A program made the translations under genes and the position numbers. A stretch of 64,000 nucleotides of DNA from Flavonifractor sp. AGMB03687 (lineage in GTDB: Bacteria; Bacillota; Clostridia; Oscillospirales; Oscillospiraceae). This document shows positions 51,597 through 58,839 of this stretch, in pieces (within the stretch, counting starts at the first letter, position 1; every line of letters begins with the position of its first letter). The stretch covers positions 124,001 to 188,000 of the forward strand of contig NZ_JADKZI010000004.1 in assembly GCF_017811815.1 (NCBI RefSeq). The letters are read 5' to 3'. The notes under the pieces are model-generated. The model was not told the origin of the DNA and made no database searches. It saw only the letters and a list, made by a program, of their open reading frames with translations.

Positions 51597-51794
51597 ATGG
51601 AGATAGTCGATTACGGGCCGTTGTGGGAAACCATGAAGAGAAACAATGTGACGCAATACCAGCTTTTGCAGAGCGGCATTGATAATCACACGCTGGATTC
51701 CCTCAAGAAAAATCGAAACATTACTATGCTTACCTTGGAGAAGCTGTGCAAGATCATTGGCTGTACGCCCAATGATGTGATCGAGTTCAAATAG
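51597..51794 (+). CDS. Small XRE-family HTH protein (65 aa)
   Basis: The 65-residue HTH_26-like regulator has GPLWETMKRNNVTQYQLLQ, SGIDNHTLDSLKKNRNITML and LEKLCKIIGCTPNDVIEF. It is compact, with a single DNA-binding domain. ATG 51597 is preceded by AGGAAA about 9 nt upstream; GTG 51591 is an alternative. A TATAAT lies at 51531-51536. It stands alone between the XRE gene and the 93-bp repeat. Confidence 0.85.
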   Translation: MEIVDYGPLWETMKRNNVTQYQLLQSGIDNHTLDSLKKNRNITMLTLEKLCKIIGCTPNDVIEFK

Positions 51795-51839
51795 TGGCTG
51801 CTGGCGTCTGTGCCGGTGGCCGCTGTTTCTTTTGAGCGC

Positions 51840-51932
51840 AAAAAAGCAGGCCCACACCACCCGAAAAGGCAGTGTGGGCCTGAATAATAATGTGGCTCAA
51901 TTTGAGACACATTTCGACAGTGGGTTGTTCTC
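51840..51932. repeat. 93-bp direct repeat, copy 1
   Basis: Matches 52988-53080 at about 89 of 93 positions. It contains the inverted repeat AGGCCCACAC / GTGTGGGCCT and, in copy 2, the 3' end of the NlpC/P60 gene. This copy has no gene attached, so it looks like the leftover end of a lost related gene. Confidence 0.9.
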
Positions 51933-51972
51933 TTACTATTTTCTACAATCCTCGACAATACCTCCAAATGCC

Positions 51973-52001
51973 TTTACATAGCAGACAGTTTTCCATATAA
52001 T
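51973..52001 (+). promoter_or_regulatory. Promoter of the MazF-like gene
   Basis: TTTACA (51973-51978), 17-nt spacer, TATAAT (51996-52001), 32 nt upstream of the start codon. Confidence 0.82.
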
Positions 52002-52033
52002 AATGCAAACAAAGCACAAAGGAAGGTGCTGTT

Positions 52034-52822
52034 ATGCCGATTGATAAGCAATTACTGAGGCAGCTGTTAGCCACTGAAAAATTCAAGAAATGTGCGGATA
52101 GCCCGGACAGCGCCGCTGAGTTAGGCTCTACATTGTCAGATACGGAGTCGCTGGTTCGATCCTGCCAGAATGTTCAGGCAATTCCATTTATACTTTGGAA
52201 CGACTTTTATAATTCTGCCGGCATCCTTGCTCCTAAAAGCAAGAAGAAATCTTACCGTTATAAGTGGGGAGATAAAGTCTTTGTGGACTTCGGTTGCGGC
52301 AATATCCAGACGGAGCTATCCTTCCCACACCCAGCCATTGTTCTTTACAACTTTGCAAACACAGTGATCGTTGCACCGACCACCTCTGACGACAGCCCCA
52401 ATAGCTTTTCTGCCGACATTGAAGAGGTCATCATCAAAGCCAAAAGAGACGGCACCGTATTTCCGAAAGACACGATCATCAATCTCCATCAAATCAAATC
52501 CGTACACAAAGACCGTATCATCAGCAATCTGCGCTGCAATGTAAAAAGCTATATCGTGGACAGGCAGGAAATTGCACGGCAAAATGCAATCCACGGTGCA
52601 GATACCTTTACAGATGGCATGGATTTGCTGGACTGCATCCGAACAAAGCTGGCATATATCCTCGCGGTCCCTCAAATACAGTCTAAGAATACAGAGATAC
52701 TGAACGGACGCCAGCAAATCAGCCAACTGCAAACCGCTCTTGAAGCCGCTCAGCAGAAAATTGCGGAACTGACCGCTCAGCTTGAAAAAACTTCTTCCGA
52801 AAAGCAATGTCAGAACGATTGA
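52034..52822 (+). CDS. MazF/PemK-like protein with C-terminal coiled coil
   Basis: A 262-residue protein. A helical N-terminal part (about 1-70) precedes a PemK/MazF-type barrel (about 78-185): KWGDKVFVDFGCGN, TELSFPHPAIVLYN, VIVAPTTSDD and NLHQIKSVHKDRI. A C-terminal helix-rich region ends in a clear coiled coil (about 220-255, ISQLQTALEAAQQKIAELTA). MazF toxins are sequence-specific RNases; here no antitoxin is evident, and the coiled coil might itself neutralise or oligomerise the protein. ATG 52034 has AAGGAAGG about 7 nt upstream and its own promoter. Toxin activity is not proven. Confidence 0.68.
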   Translation: MPIDKQLLRQLLATEKFKKCADSPDSAAELGSTLSDTESLVRSCQNVQAIPFILWNDFYNSAGILAPKSKKKSYRYKWGDKVFVDFGCGNIQTELSFPHPAIVLYNFANTVIVAPTTSDDSPNSFSADIEEVIIKAKRDGTVFPKDTIINLHQIKSVHKDRIISNLRCNVKSYIVDRQEIARQNAIHGADTFTDGMDLLDCIRTKLAYILAVPQIQSKNTEILNGRQQISQLQTALEAAQQKIAELTAQLEKTSSEKQCQND

Positions 52823-52851
52823 ACTCTGCATATAATATTTGCGGATAGACA

Positions 52852-52880
52852 TTGACATGGCATAGAGAATTTGCTAAAAT
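52852..52880 (+). promoter_or_regulatory. Promoter of the candidate small RNA
   Basis: TTGACA (52852-52857), 17-nt spacer, TAAAAT (52875-52880). It lies downstream of the MazF-like gene and upstream of a region with no start codon or ribosome site. Confidence 0.78.
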
Positions 52881-52886
52881 ACAATT

Positions 52887-52986
52887 AGCAAAAAGGTCTA
52901 TCTTGTCAGCTCGAAAGAGTGAGACACTCAACTTTATGCTTAAACTGCGGAGACGGAGCATTTTATGTTCCGTCTCCATCTTTTTA
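52887..52986 (+). ncRNA. Candidate small non-coding RNA (about 95-100 nt)
   Basis: A near-consensus promoter (TTGACA-N17-TAAAAT) is followed after about 60 nt by an intrinsic terminator. The stretch between has no ribosome site or open reading frame. It contains a small hairpin GAGTG-AGA-CACTC (about 52917-52929) and ends in GGAGACGGA / TCCGTCTCC with a T run. I do not recognise the family. It could regulate the neighbouring MazF-like gene or the damaged ICE genes in trans; there is no direct evidence for a target. Confidence 0.55.
52949..52985 (+). terminator. Terminator of the candidate small RNA
   Basis: A 9-bp perfect stem (GGAGACGGA / TCCGTCTCC) with an 11-nt loop is followed by ATCTTTTTAT. 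Confidence 0.85.
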
Positions 52987-52987
52987 T

Positions 52988-53080
52988 AAAAAAGCAGGCC
53001 CACACCGCCAGGAAAGGCAGTGTGGGCCTGAATAATAATGTGGCTCAATTTGAGACACATTTCGACAGTGGGTTATTCTC
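52988..53080. repeat. 93-bp direct repeat, copy 2 (with terminator)
   Basis: Second copy of the 51840-51932 repeat, 1148 bp away. It includes the last codons of the NlpC/P60 gene (stop at 53073) and its terminator, whose stem AGGCCCACAC / GTGTGGGCCT is followed on the minus strand by TTTTTT. Confidence 0.9.
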
Positions 53081-54581
53081 CGTAATACTCCGGTCTGGCA
53101 ACGGACACAAAGCCGCTTGTCCCGGTGATGACCACATTGTTCGCGCCGCTGGCGCAGTGAATCACCAGCAGATTTCCGGTTTCGTCTCGTCCACAGATGA
53201 TGCCAACATGAGAATTGTCCGGGTAAAATACCAAGTCACCGGGCTGGGCATCCTGCCAGCTTATATCAGTACAATAGCCGTGCTGCATGGTGGCCCCGCC
53301 ACCATGTCCGATGATATAGCTTCCGCCTGTGGCATTGTAAAAGGCCCAATCGACAAAGCCAGAGCAGTCCAACCCGTAGGGCCGGTAGGTGCCGGTGGTG
53401 GAGTTGCCCGCCGCCGTGACCTGCCGCAGCTGTCCCCAGCGGGAGTCCCAGCCGAGAACAAGGCTCTTGCCGCCCCAAAAGTAGGAGACCTTGCCGTAGA
53501 GCGTCAGCGCGTTCTGCACCACGGCGCGACGCTCCGGTGAGAGGTCATCCGGGAGGTTCTGAAGGACTTCCGCCGCATCCGCATTGGTGATCGTCAGACT
53601 GGAGGCCAGTGAAGCCAGCGCCGCACGGTCAGCCAACAGCTCGTCCAGAGCATCGTTTTGATAACGGGTGAAGGCATAGGCCGTCCGCATATCATCCGCT
53701 GTTTTTGGCGTGATGGTGATGTGCAAAATGTACTCCGTCCAGCCATCATCGTCTCCACTTCCAGAATGCTCTATCGTTTCCACTTCCGTTGTGATCTCGG
53801 TCATATCCCAGAACACCGCAGTCAGACGGCTTACCCGGTCAGCGTCCAGTGTGGCCACATCCACGCCATCGTCTGCTCCTGCGGTTTTTGCGGCAAACAC
53901 GGCCAGCACCTCCGGCCAGTCCGGGGCCTGTCCGTGGATCTGGATGCTGTCATAGTTCCCGGTCTGCAATTCTTCCAGCTTTGTATTATAGGCGATATTC
54001 ACCTGCGTTACGGCCTCTGCCACCGACACGGTATCGGGAGCATTGCGCTCCGCGGCGAAAAACAGGCCGAAGGGTGAGCTGGCCACAGCTGCGATGACGA
54101 TGATGATCGCAAGCGCAAGCAAAAGCGTTGTGCCGCCGATCAAGCCGGTCACAGCAGAAATCAGCGTGGCAGCCGCACGGCGTACCATCACGGCAGTACG
54201 CTTGAACGCCTCAAACGCCGTCTTTGCAGTTTTTTTCGTCTGCACTATCCTTTGCTGAAGCGCCTGCTGGGAAGGTTTTACGGCTGACGGTACAGGCTTT
54301 GCCGCCTTGGAAAAGGTGCGTCTGACCTTGGGCGCATTGGGCGGCTTTTCCGTTTTGCCCTGTCCGCCATATCTCTGCAAAGAGCGCGGCCTGCGCTCTT
54401 TGAATGGACTTTTGCTCTGCACTTCTGAGCGCGGAGGGGACACAGGCTCCCAATCTGCTTCATAGACCGCAAGCGGGTCTGCGGCGGATGGCGGAGCCTG
54501 CCGCTCTGCCCTCCACTTCTTTTCCTGCTTGTCCATCACGAATTGACGGCGGGCCTCAAGCTGCTGCTTCTCTGTTGGCAC
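53073..54581 (-). CDS. ICE-type NlpC/P60 cell-wall hydrolase (truncated start)
   Basis: The 502 residues resemble conjugation-associated peptidoglycan hydrolases of Clostridial ICEs (CD1108-like). A basic, Pro-rich cytoplasmic part and an Ala/Lys-rich helix precede one membrane segment (about 148-168, TTLLLALAIIIVIAAVA), an outer linker region and a C-terminal NlpC/P60 domain (about 370-500). The domain shows the catalytic Cys in YGLDCSGFVDWAF and the His in NSHVGIICGRD. The GTG at 54581 is only the first start in this frame: the missing N-terminal part continues in another frame upstream, so the original gene was longer and is now frameshifted. No other conjugation genes are nearby. Confidence 0.82.
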   Translation of the reverse strand: MPTEKQQLEARRQFVMDKQEKKWRAERQAPPSAADPLAVYEADWEPVSPPRSEVQSKSPFKERRPRSLQRYGGQGKTEKPPNAPKVRRTFSKAAKPVPSAVKPSQQALQQRIVQTKKTAKTAFEAFKRTAVMVRRAAATLISAVTGLIGGTTLLLALAIIIVIAAVASSPFGLFFAAERNAPDTVSVAEAVTQVNIAYNTKLEELQTGNYDSIQIHGQAPDWPEVLAVFAAKTAGADDGVDVATLDADRVSRLTAVFWDMTEITTEVETIEHSGSGDDDGWTEYILHITITPKTADDMRTAYAFTRYQNDALDELLADRAALASLASSLTITNADAAEVLQNLPDDLSPERRAVVQNALTLYGKVSYFWGGKSLVLGWDSRWGQLRQVTAAGNSTTGTYRPYGLDCSGFVDWAFYNATGGSYIIGHGGGATMQHGYCTDISWQDAQPGDLVFYPDNSHVGIICGRDETGNLLVIHCASGANNVVITGTSGFVSVARPEYYGE

Positions 54582-54841
54582 GCGATGTGGTCAACTGCCT
54601 GCTCCGTGCCGGTGCCGTTCTGAGCAGCACGCTCCGCAGGCGTCTTTTCCCGCCGCTCTGACGGTGACTCCGTTTCATGCCCGGCCTCATCATAGGTCGA
54701 AGGTCTTTCCTTGACCGGCAGCTTTTTCTTCGGTGCCTGCGGCACACGCTCCCGCAGCTCATCGGCTGCCCATTCCGCAGCGGATTCCACGCGGCTGACC
54801 GCCTGCGCCTCGGCATTTTCCGCGCCGGTAGGGACAGCCAC
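54536..54841 (-). pseudogene. Frameshifted N-terminal fragment of the ICE protein
   Basis: A frame of about 100 codons starting at GTG 54841 encodes Ala/Glu/Arg-rich sequence (RVESAAEWAADELRERVPQ, PAERAAQNGTGTEQAVDHI) typical of the long cytoplasmic part of these ICE proteins. The reading moves into the 53073 gene frame near 54590, after VDHI and before PTEKQQLEARR. Its 5' side is fused abruptly to zinc-ribbon sequence at about 54838, so both ends are damaged. Confidence 0.65.
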
Positions 54842-55685
54842 TTCCCTGCATAGTCCTGGCTCCTACCGCGGCCTGATAGCTGTGTCCCTTTCTGCACTGC
54901 CACCAAACCTTTCGGTTGGAGTAAGACGTCACCTCCTGGGGCGTGAGTGTACCATTTCTGTCCGGATGCCACTGGGCCGCAATATCTGGAAACCGGGTGG
55001 CCAGATCATTTTCCCCAGGCACTACCTTTTTCCCCGCACAGACTGGGCAGCCATTTCCACCCGAGACCCGCGATGCCACTGCCGCCTGCCATTCGTGCCC
55101 CTTTTCACAGCGCCACCATACTTTACGGTTGCTGCCCGGTGCCACCTTATCTGGCGTTATACTTCCGTTTCTGTAAGGATGCCATTGCCTGGCCACTTCA
55201 GGAAAGTGGGCCGCCAAATCATTTTGAGTCGGGCGGACCTCGCGGTTAGCGCAGACGGGGCAACCGCAGCCGGCAGCCCTGGATTTGATCTGGGTCCGCC
55301 ATTCATGACCTTTTTCTCAGATCCACCAGACCATTTTGTGGCTGCCAGGCAACACCTGTTCCGGAGTCAAAGGCGCGTTTTTGACCGGATGCCATTGCTT
55401 TGCAAGCTCAGGGCAGCACGTTCCAAGGTCATTCTCACCTGCCTGTGCAGTCCTCCCGGCACACACCGGGCAGTGGGTCCCGCTGCCTGTACGGGTATAC
55501 ACCGCTGCCCGCCATTCGTGCCCCTTTTCACAGCACCACCAGATTTTGCGTTTACTCCCGTAAGAGACCTGCTCTGGAGTCAGTAACGCATTCCGTTGAT
55601 CATCCCACTGCTTCAGCAATTCGCCCATGTCCATCCGCTCACAATAGGCTTTCAACGATTCCCGCACCCTGTCACCTTCCATCAC
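54837..55685 (-). pseudogene. Zinc-ribbon (treble-clef) repeat protein, interrupted and 3'-truncated
   Basis: From ATG 55685 the frame encodes repeated units of about 70 residues: L-x-x-Q-W-x-x-x-x-N, LTPEQVxxGSxxKxWW, CEKGHEW and CPVCAG. These are the paired Cys motifs of treble-clef zinc-ribbon repeat proteins (PF14311 type). An in-frame TGA at 55317-55319 replaces the conserved Cys of the second CEKGHEW unit; the same frame then continues for two more units. Near 54838 the last unit breaks off in GSGCPY and joins ICE sequence. Nonsense mutation plus deletion is the simplest reading. Confidence 0.7.
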
Positions 55686-55953
55686 AAAATCAACATTTCG
55701 TCTCCTCGAAAACTTATATTGAGTATCGTTAAGGGATCAGAAGCATGGAATGCCCTTGTTTCTGACTAAAAATAAGCGTATCAGGGCGCACAAAACCAGA
55801 CCGCAAAAATATCATTCTTTGCGGTCTGACTTTTTGCACCCAAAAATCGGAATCTACATTGCTTTTTTGGCAATCCTATGATATAATTTCTATATATTAT
55901 GTAGACAAGGGAGCTTGCCCAGACTGATTTCTGAGGCAAAATGTTGATTTTGT

Positions 55954-56799
55954 CTATGACACCAGACCTAAGCTCTCGATCTGTCGCTGGTGCTCCTCAC
56001 CGGAGGTAATCAGATAGATGCGGGTAGTTTCAATACTGGAATGGCCCAGTACATCGGCCAGCCGGACAATGTCTTTGCATGCCTTATAAAAAAGTGTGGC
56101 AAATAGATGCCGCAGGTTGTGTGGGAACACCTTGGTAGGTTCCACACCAGCCTGCCTGCACAATCCCTTCAGCTCTGCCCAGATCTGGCGACGGCTGATC
56201 TTCTTTCCGCTTCTGGTACGAAAAATTGCGCCGGAAGCGACCTTTTGTTTTTTCGCATATTTTTGCAGCTTGCGGCAGAGCTTGGACGACAGCAGAATTA
56301 CCCGAATCTTCCCCTTTAATGAAATCTCCGCCTTGCCCTGCTGAGCCGCCTCCACGGTGATATATTGCACTTCGGAGACCCGGATGCCGGTAGCACAGAT
56401 GGTCTCCATCAGCAATGCCAGCCGTTCCCGTCCCTGCTCCTTCGCACTGGTCAGCAACCGCTCATACTCCCCTCTGGTCAATTCGCGGCTTACATCGCGG
56501 AACAGCTTTCGCTGAATCTTCAAAAACTTGACCCTGCATTCATCCCAACCCAGAAACCGGAACAGTCCGTTCACTGCGGAAAGCATGGCATTGACTGTGA
56601 CTGGCGCGTAGTCTTGCTCCAAAAGGTAGGCCTTCCATTCCGCCGCTCGTTCCTTTGTCACATTTCTTCCGTTCAGCCAACATGCAAAAGCCGTCGTATC
56701 CCGCAGATATTTGTCGATGGTCCCGGTGCTTCTCTCTTCTCCTCGCAGATAGTTTCCATAATCCAAAATCTGTTGTGACGTCAATCTATATTGCTTCAT
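55954..56799 (-). CDS. Tyrosine recombinase/integrase (281 aa)
   Basis: A compact XerC/D-like recombinase. The N-terminal SAM-like domain (about 1-90) has RSTGTIDKYLRDTTAFACWL, and the catalytic domain holds Arg in CATGIRVSEVQYI, Lys in LKGKIRVILLS, His-x-x-Arg in FPHNLRHLFATLF, His in LGHSSIETTRIYL and the Tyr nucleophile in RIYLIT. All five catalytic positions are present, so it should be active. It defines the right side of the decayed island. Neighbouring attachment repeats were not found. Invertase-type roles at surface genes are possible for this subgroup but unproven. Confidence 0.93.
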   Translation of the reverse strand: MKQYRLTSQQILDYGNYLRGEERSTGTIDKYLRDTTAFACWLNGRNVTKERAAEWKAYLLEQDYAPVTVNAMLSAVNGLFRFLGWDECRVKFLKIQRKLFRDVSRELTRGEYERLLTSAKEQGRERLALLMETICATGIRVSEVQYITVEAAQQGKAEISLKGKIRVILLSSKLCRKLQKYAKKQKVASGAIFRTRSGKKISRRQIWAELKGLCRQAGVEPTKVFPHNLRHLFATLFYKACKDIVRLADVLGHSSIETTRIYLITSGEEHQRQIESLGLVS

Positions 56800-56899
56800 C
56801 CGTCATACCCCCGTTTTAAAAGAGAATGACAATATTTTACCTTGGATCAGGCATACTATGCAGTGCACAAAAAGCCGTGGCCTGACCGTTCCTTATCCG

Positions 56900-56928
56900 T
56901 TGACCGGTCTGCCTTCCTCCTGTATAAT
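56900..56928 (+). promoter_or_regulatory. Promoter of the CAT-family gene
   Basis: TTGACC (56900-56905), 17-nt spacer, TATAAT (56923-56928), giving a short leader of about 28 nt. Confidence 0.87.
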
Positions 56929-56962
56929 GCTTTTTGACACAGGCAAAGGAGGACAATGGGCT

Positions 56963-57601
56963 ATGACCTTCACCAAGATCGACCTTGAAAACTGGCCGCG
57001 CAGAGCCTATTTTGACCACTACTTTACTCAGGTACCCTGCACCTACAGTGCGGTGTTCAAGCTGGATATCACCAAGCTGCGGCAAAGCGGGCAGAAGCTG
57101 TATCCCGCCATGCTGTATGCCCTCTCCACGGTGGTAAACCGCCACCAAGAGTTCCGTATGGCCATCAACGAGGCGGGCGAACTTGGTTTTTACGATCAGG
57201 TCCATCCCTGCTATACCATTTTCCACCGGGACACCGAGACCTTTTCCAACCTGTGGACCGCCTACACCCCTGATTACGCCGCCTTCCGCGCAGGCTTTGA
57301 GCACGATATGGTCGCCTACGGAGACCATCAGGGTCTGATTTCCCGGCCGGACACCCCTGAAAACACCTTCCCCGTGTCCATGGTCCCCTGGGCCAGCTTT
57401 GAGGGCTTCAACCTGAACCTGCAAAAGGGCTATGACTACCTCCCCCCTATTTTCACCATGGGAAAGTTTTATGAGGACAACGGCAAGATCCTGCTGCCTC
57501 TGGCCGTACAGGCCCACCACGCCGTATGCGACGGCTTTCATCTGTGCCGGCTGGTCAATGAAGTGCAGGAGCTGGTGGACAAGCTGAGCGACAACACCTG
57601 A
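56963..57601 (+). CDS. Chloramphenicol acetyltransferase-family protein (CatA type)
   Basis: Enzymes of this family acetylate the 3-hydroxyl of chloramphenicol with acetyl-CoA and act as trimers. The 212-residue length is normal. The N-terminal IDLENWPRRAYFDHYF, CTYSAVFKLDITKL, YPAMLYALSTVVNRHQEFR and the active-site motif HHAVCDGFHLCRL (catalytic His186, structural Asp190) are diagnostic. ATG 56963 has AAGGAGG about 10 nt upstream and a near-consensus promoter. Some chromosomal CatA-like proteins confer little resistance, so the phenotype cannot be read off. It lies just outside the recombinase-bounded island and is convergent with a LysR regulator. Confidence 0.9.
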   Translation: MTFTKIDLENWPRRAYFDHYFTQVPCTYSAVFKLDITKLRQSGQKLYPAMLYALSTVVNRHQEFRMAINEAGELGFYDQVHPCYTIFHRDTETFSNLWTAYTPDYAAFRAGFEHDMVAYGDHQGLISRPDTPENTFPVSMVPWASFEGFNLNLQKGYDYLPPIFTMGKFYEDNGKILLPLAVQAHHAVCDGFHLCRLVNEVQELVDKLSDNT

Positions 57602-57607
57602 AATACG

Positions 57608-57655
57608 AAAAAACACCCGGCCCCTCCGTTTTTCCGGAGAGACCGGGTGTTTTTT
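57608..57655. terminator. Bidirectional intrinsic terminator
   Basis: AAAAAACACCCGG / CCGGGTGTTTTTT with an inner CTCCG/CGGAG stem lies between the convergent genes ending at 57601 and 57663. Confidence 0.9.
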
Positions 57656-57662
57656 ACTACAG

Positions 57663-58556
57663 TTACTTTTCATTCTCATTGGCTATCTCCTCCCGCAGCA
57701 GCTCCAGGAAACGCTCCGCCGCTTTGGAGAATACCTGGTATTTCTTCCACACAAGGTCCAGTTCCGCCGTCTCTTGATGGGCCAGCGGCCGGAAGCACAA
57801 GAGGCTGTCTCCCGTGGTGTTAATGAGGCCGTCCAGGCAAAGAGCATATCCCAGCCCCTCCTCTACCATAAGGGAGGCATTGTAGACCAGATTGTAGGTG
57901 CCCACAATGTTCAGCTGATTGACATCACACCCAAACCAGGCCTGAAGGCTCTCTCGGATCCTGGACTGCCCCGAGTGAAGGATGGGCTGGTCCCGCAGGT
58001 CCTCGGGGTATATCTGCTCCCGATTGGCCAGTGGGCTATCCCGACGCATCAGCACGCCCCACCGGTCCGTATGGGGCAGGCGGAGGAAGTCGTACTTCCG
58101 GCGGTCAAAGGGCTCAATGACCACGCCAAAGTCCAGCAGTCCCTTGTCCAGCCGCTCCGAGACCGCGTCTCCGTTTCCGCTGTACAGGTGGTAGCGGACA
58201 CCGGGACACCGGCTGCGCAGCTTGCGGGCCGTCCTGGCCAGCAGACGCATGGCCTCCGTCTCACCGCCGCCGATATAGATGTCGCCGGAGATCATGTGAT
58301 CCTCGCTGTGGAGCTCCGCCTGGGTCTTGTCCACCAGTGCCAGGATCTCGTCCGCCCGCTTGCGCAGCAGACGTCCCTCCTCGGTCAGGGTGACCTTGCG
58401 GCTCCCCCGCACAAACAGCTTCTTGCCCAGCTCCTCCTCCAGCTCCATCAGCTGGCGGGATAAAGTCGGCTGAGACAGGTGCAGGTAATTGGCCGCTCCA
58501 GAGATGCTCCCCTCCCGGGCTACCGCAAGAAAATACCGCAACACACGCAGCTCCAT
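57663..58556 (-). CDS. LysR-family transcriptional regulator
   Basis: The 297 residues have the LysR winged HTH (MELRVLRYFLAVAREGSISG, AANYLHLSQPTLSRQLMELE, EEELGKKLFVRGSRKVTLTEEG) and a periplasmic-binding-like effector domain (about 90-290). ATG 58556 is preceded by AAAGGAAG; an earlier in-frame ATG at 58583 adds residues not seen in the family. No divergent target gene is adjacent; the 280-bp gap to the two-component system shows no other gene. The effector is unknown. Confidence 0.93.
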   Translation of the reverse strand: MELRVLRYFLAVAREGSISGAANYLHLSQPTLSRQLMELEEELGKKLFVRGSRKVTLTEEGRLLRKRADEILALVDKTQAELHSEDHMISGDIYIGGGETEAMRLLARTARKLRSRCPGVRYHLYSGNGDAVSERLDKGLLDFGVVIEPFDRRKYDFLRLPHTDRWGVLMRRDSPLANREQIYPEDLRDQPILHSGQSRIRESLQAWFGCDVNQLNIVGTYNLVYNASLMVEEGLGYALCLDGLINTTGDSLLCFRPLAHQETAELDLVWKKYQVFSKAAERFLELLREEIANENEK

Positions 58557-58839
58557 AGGCACTTCCTTTCCATTTTTGTCCATCTTTGATAGGTCTGATT
58601 TCTTTTATTGTACCGGAAGGAAGGGTTCTGCACAAGACCGACAGCCGCTTGACTCACGTATCACAGGCGGGCATCAACCATAGGATTGGCATTGCGCAGG
58701 CGCCTATAGGTATCTCCAGCTTTCCCTTGCAGCAGAATATATGTATAGCAAATTTCCTTGTCGAGCCCGAGTGATGAACAGTAGATTCACTTTACATCTA
58801 AAATAGCCGTCAGATCGGTCCTATCGTCGTTTTGGGTGA

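Noticed and set aside
45690-56799. One intact integrative conjugative element from the serine recombinase to the tyrosine recombinase
   Set aside because: No bounding repeats, no relaxase, coupling protein or ATPase of conjugation, and several genes are damaged. It is better described as mixed relics.
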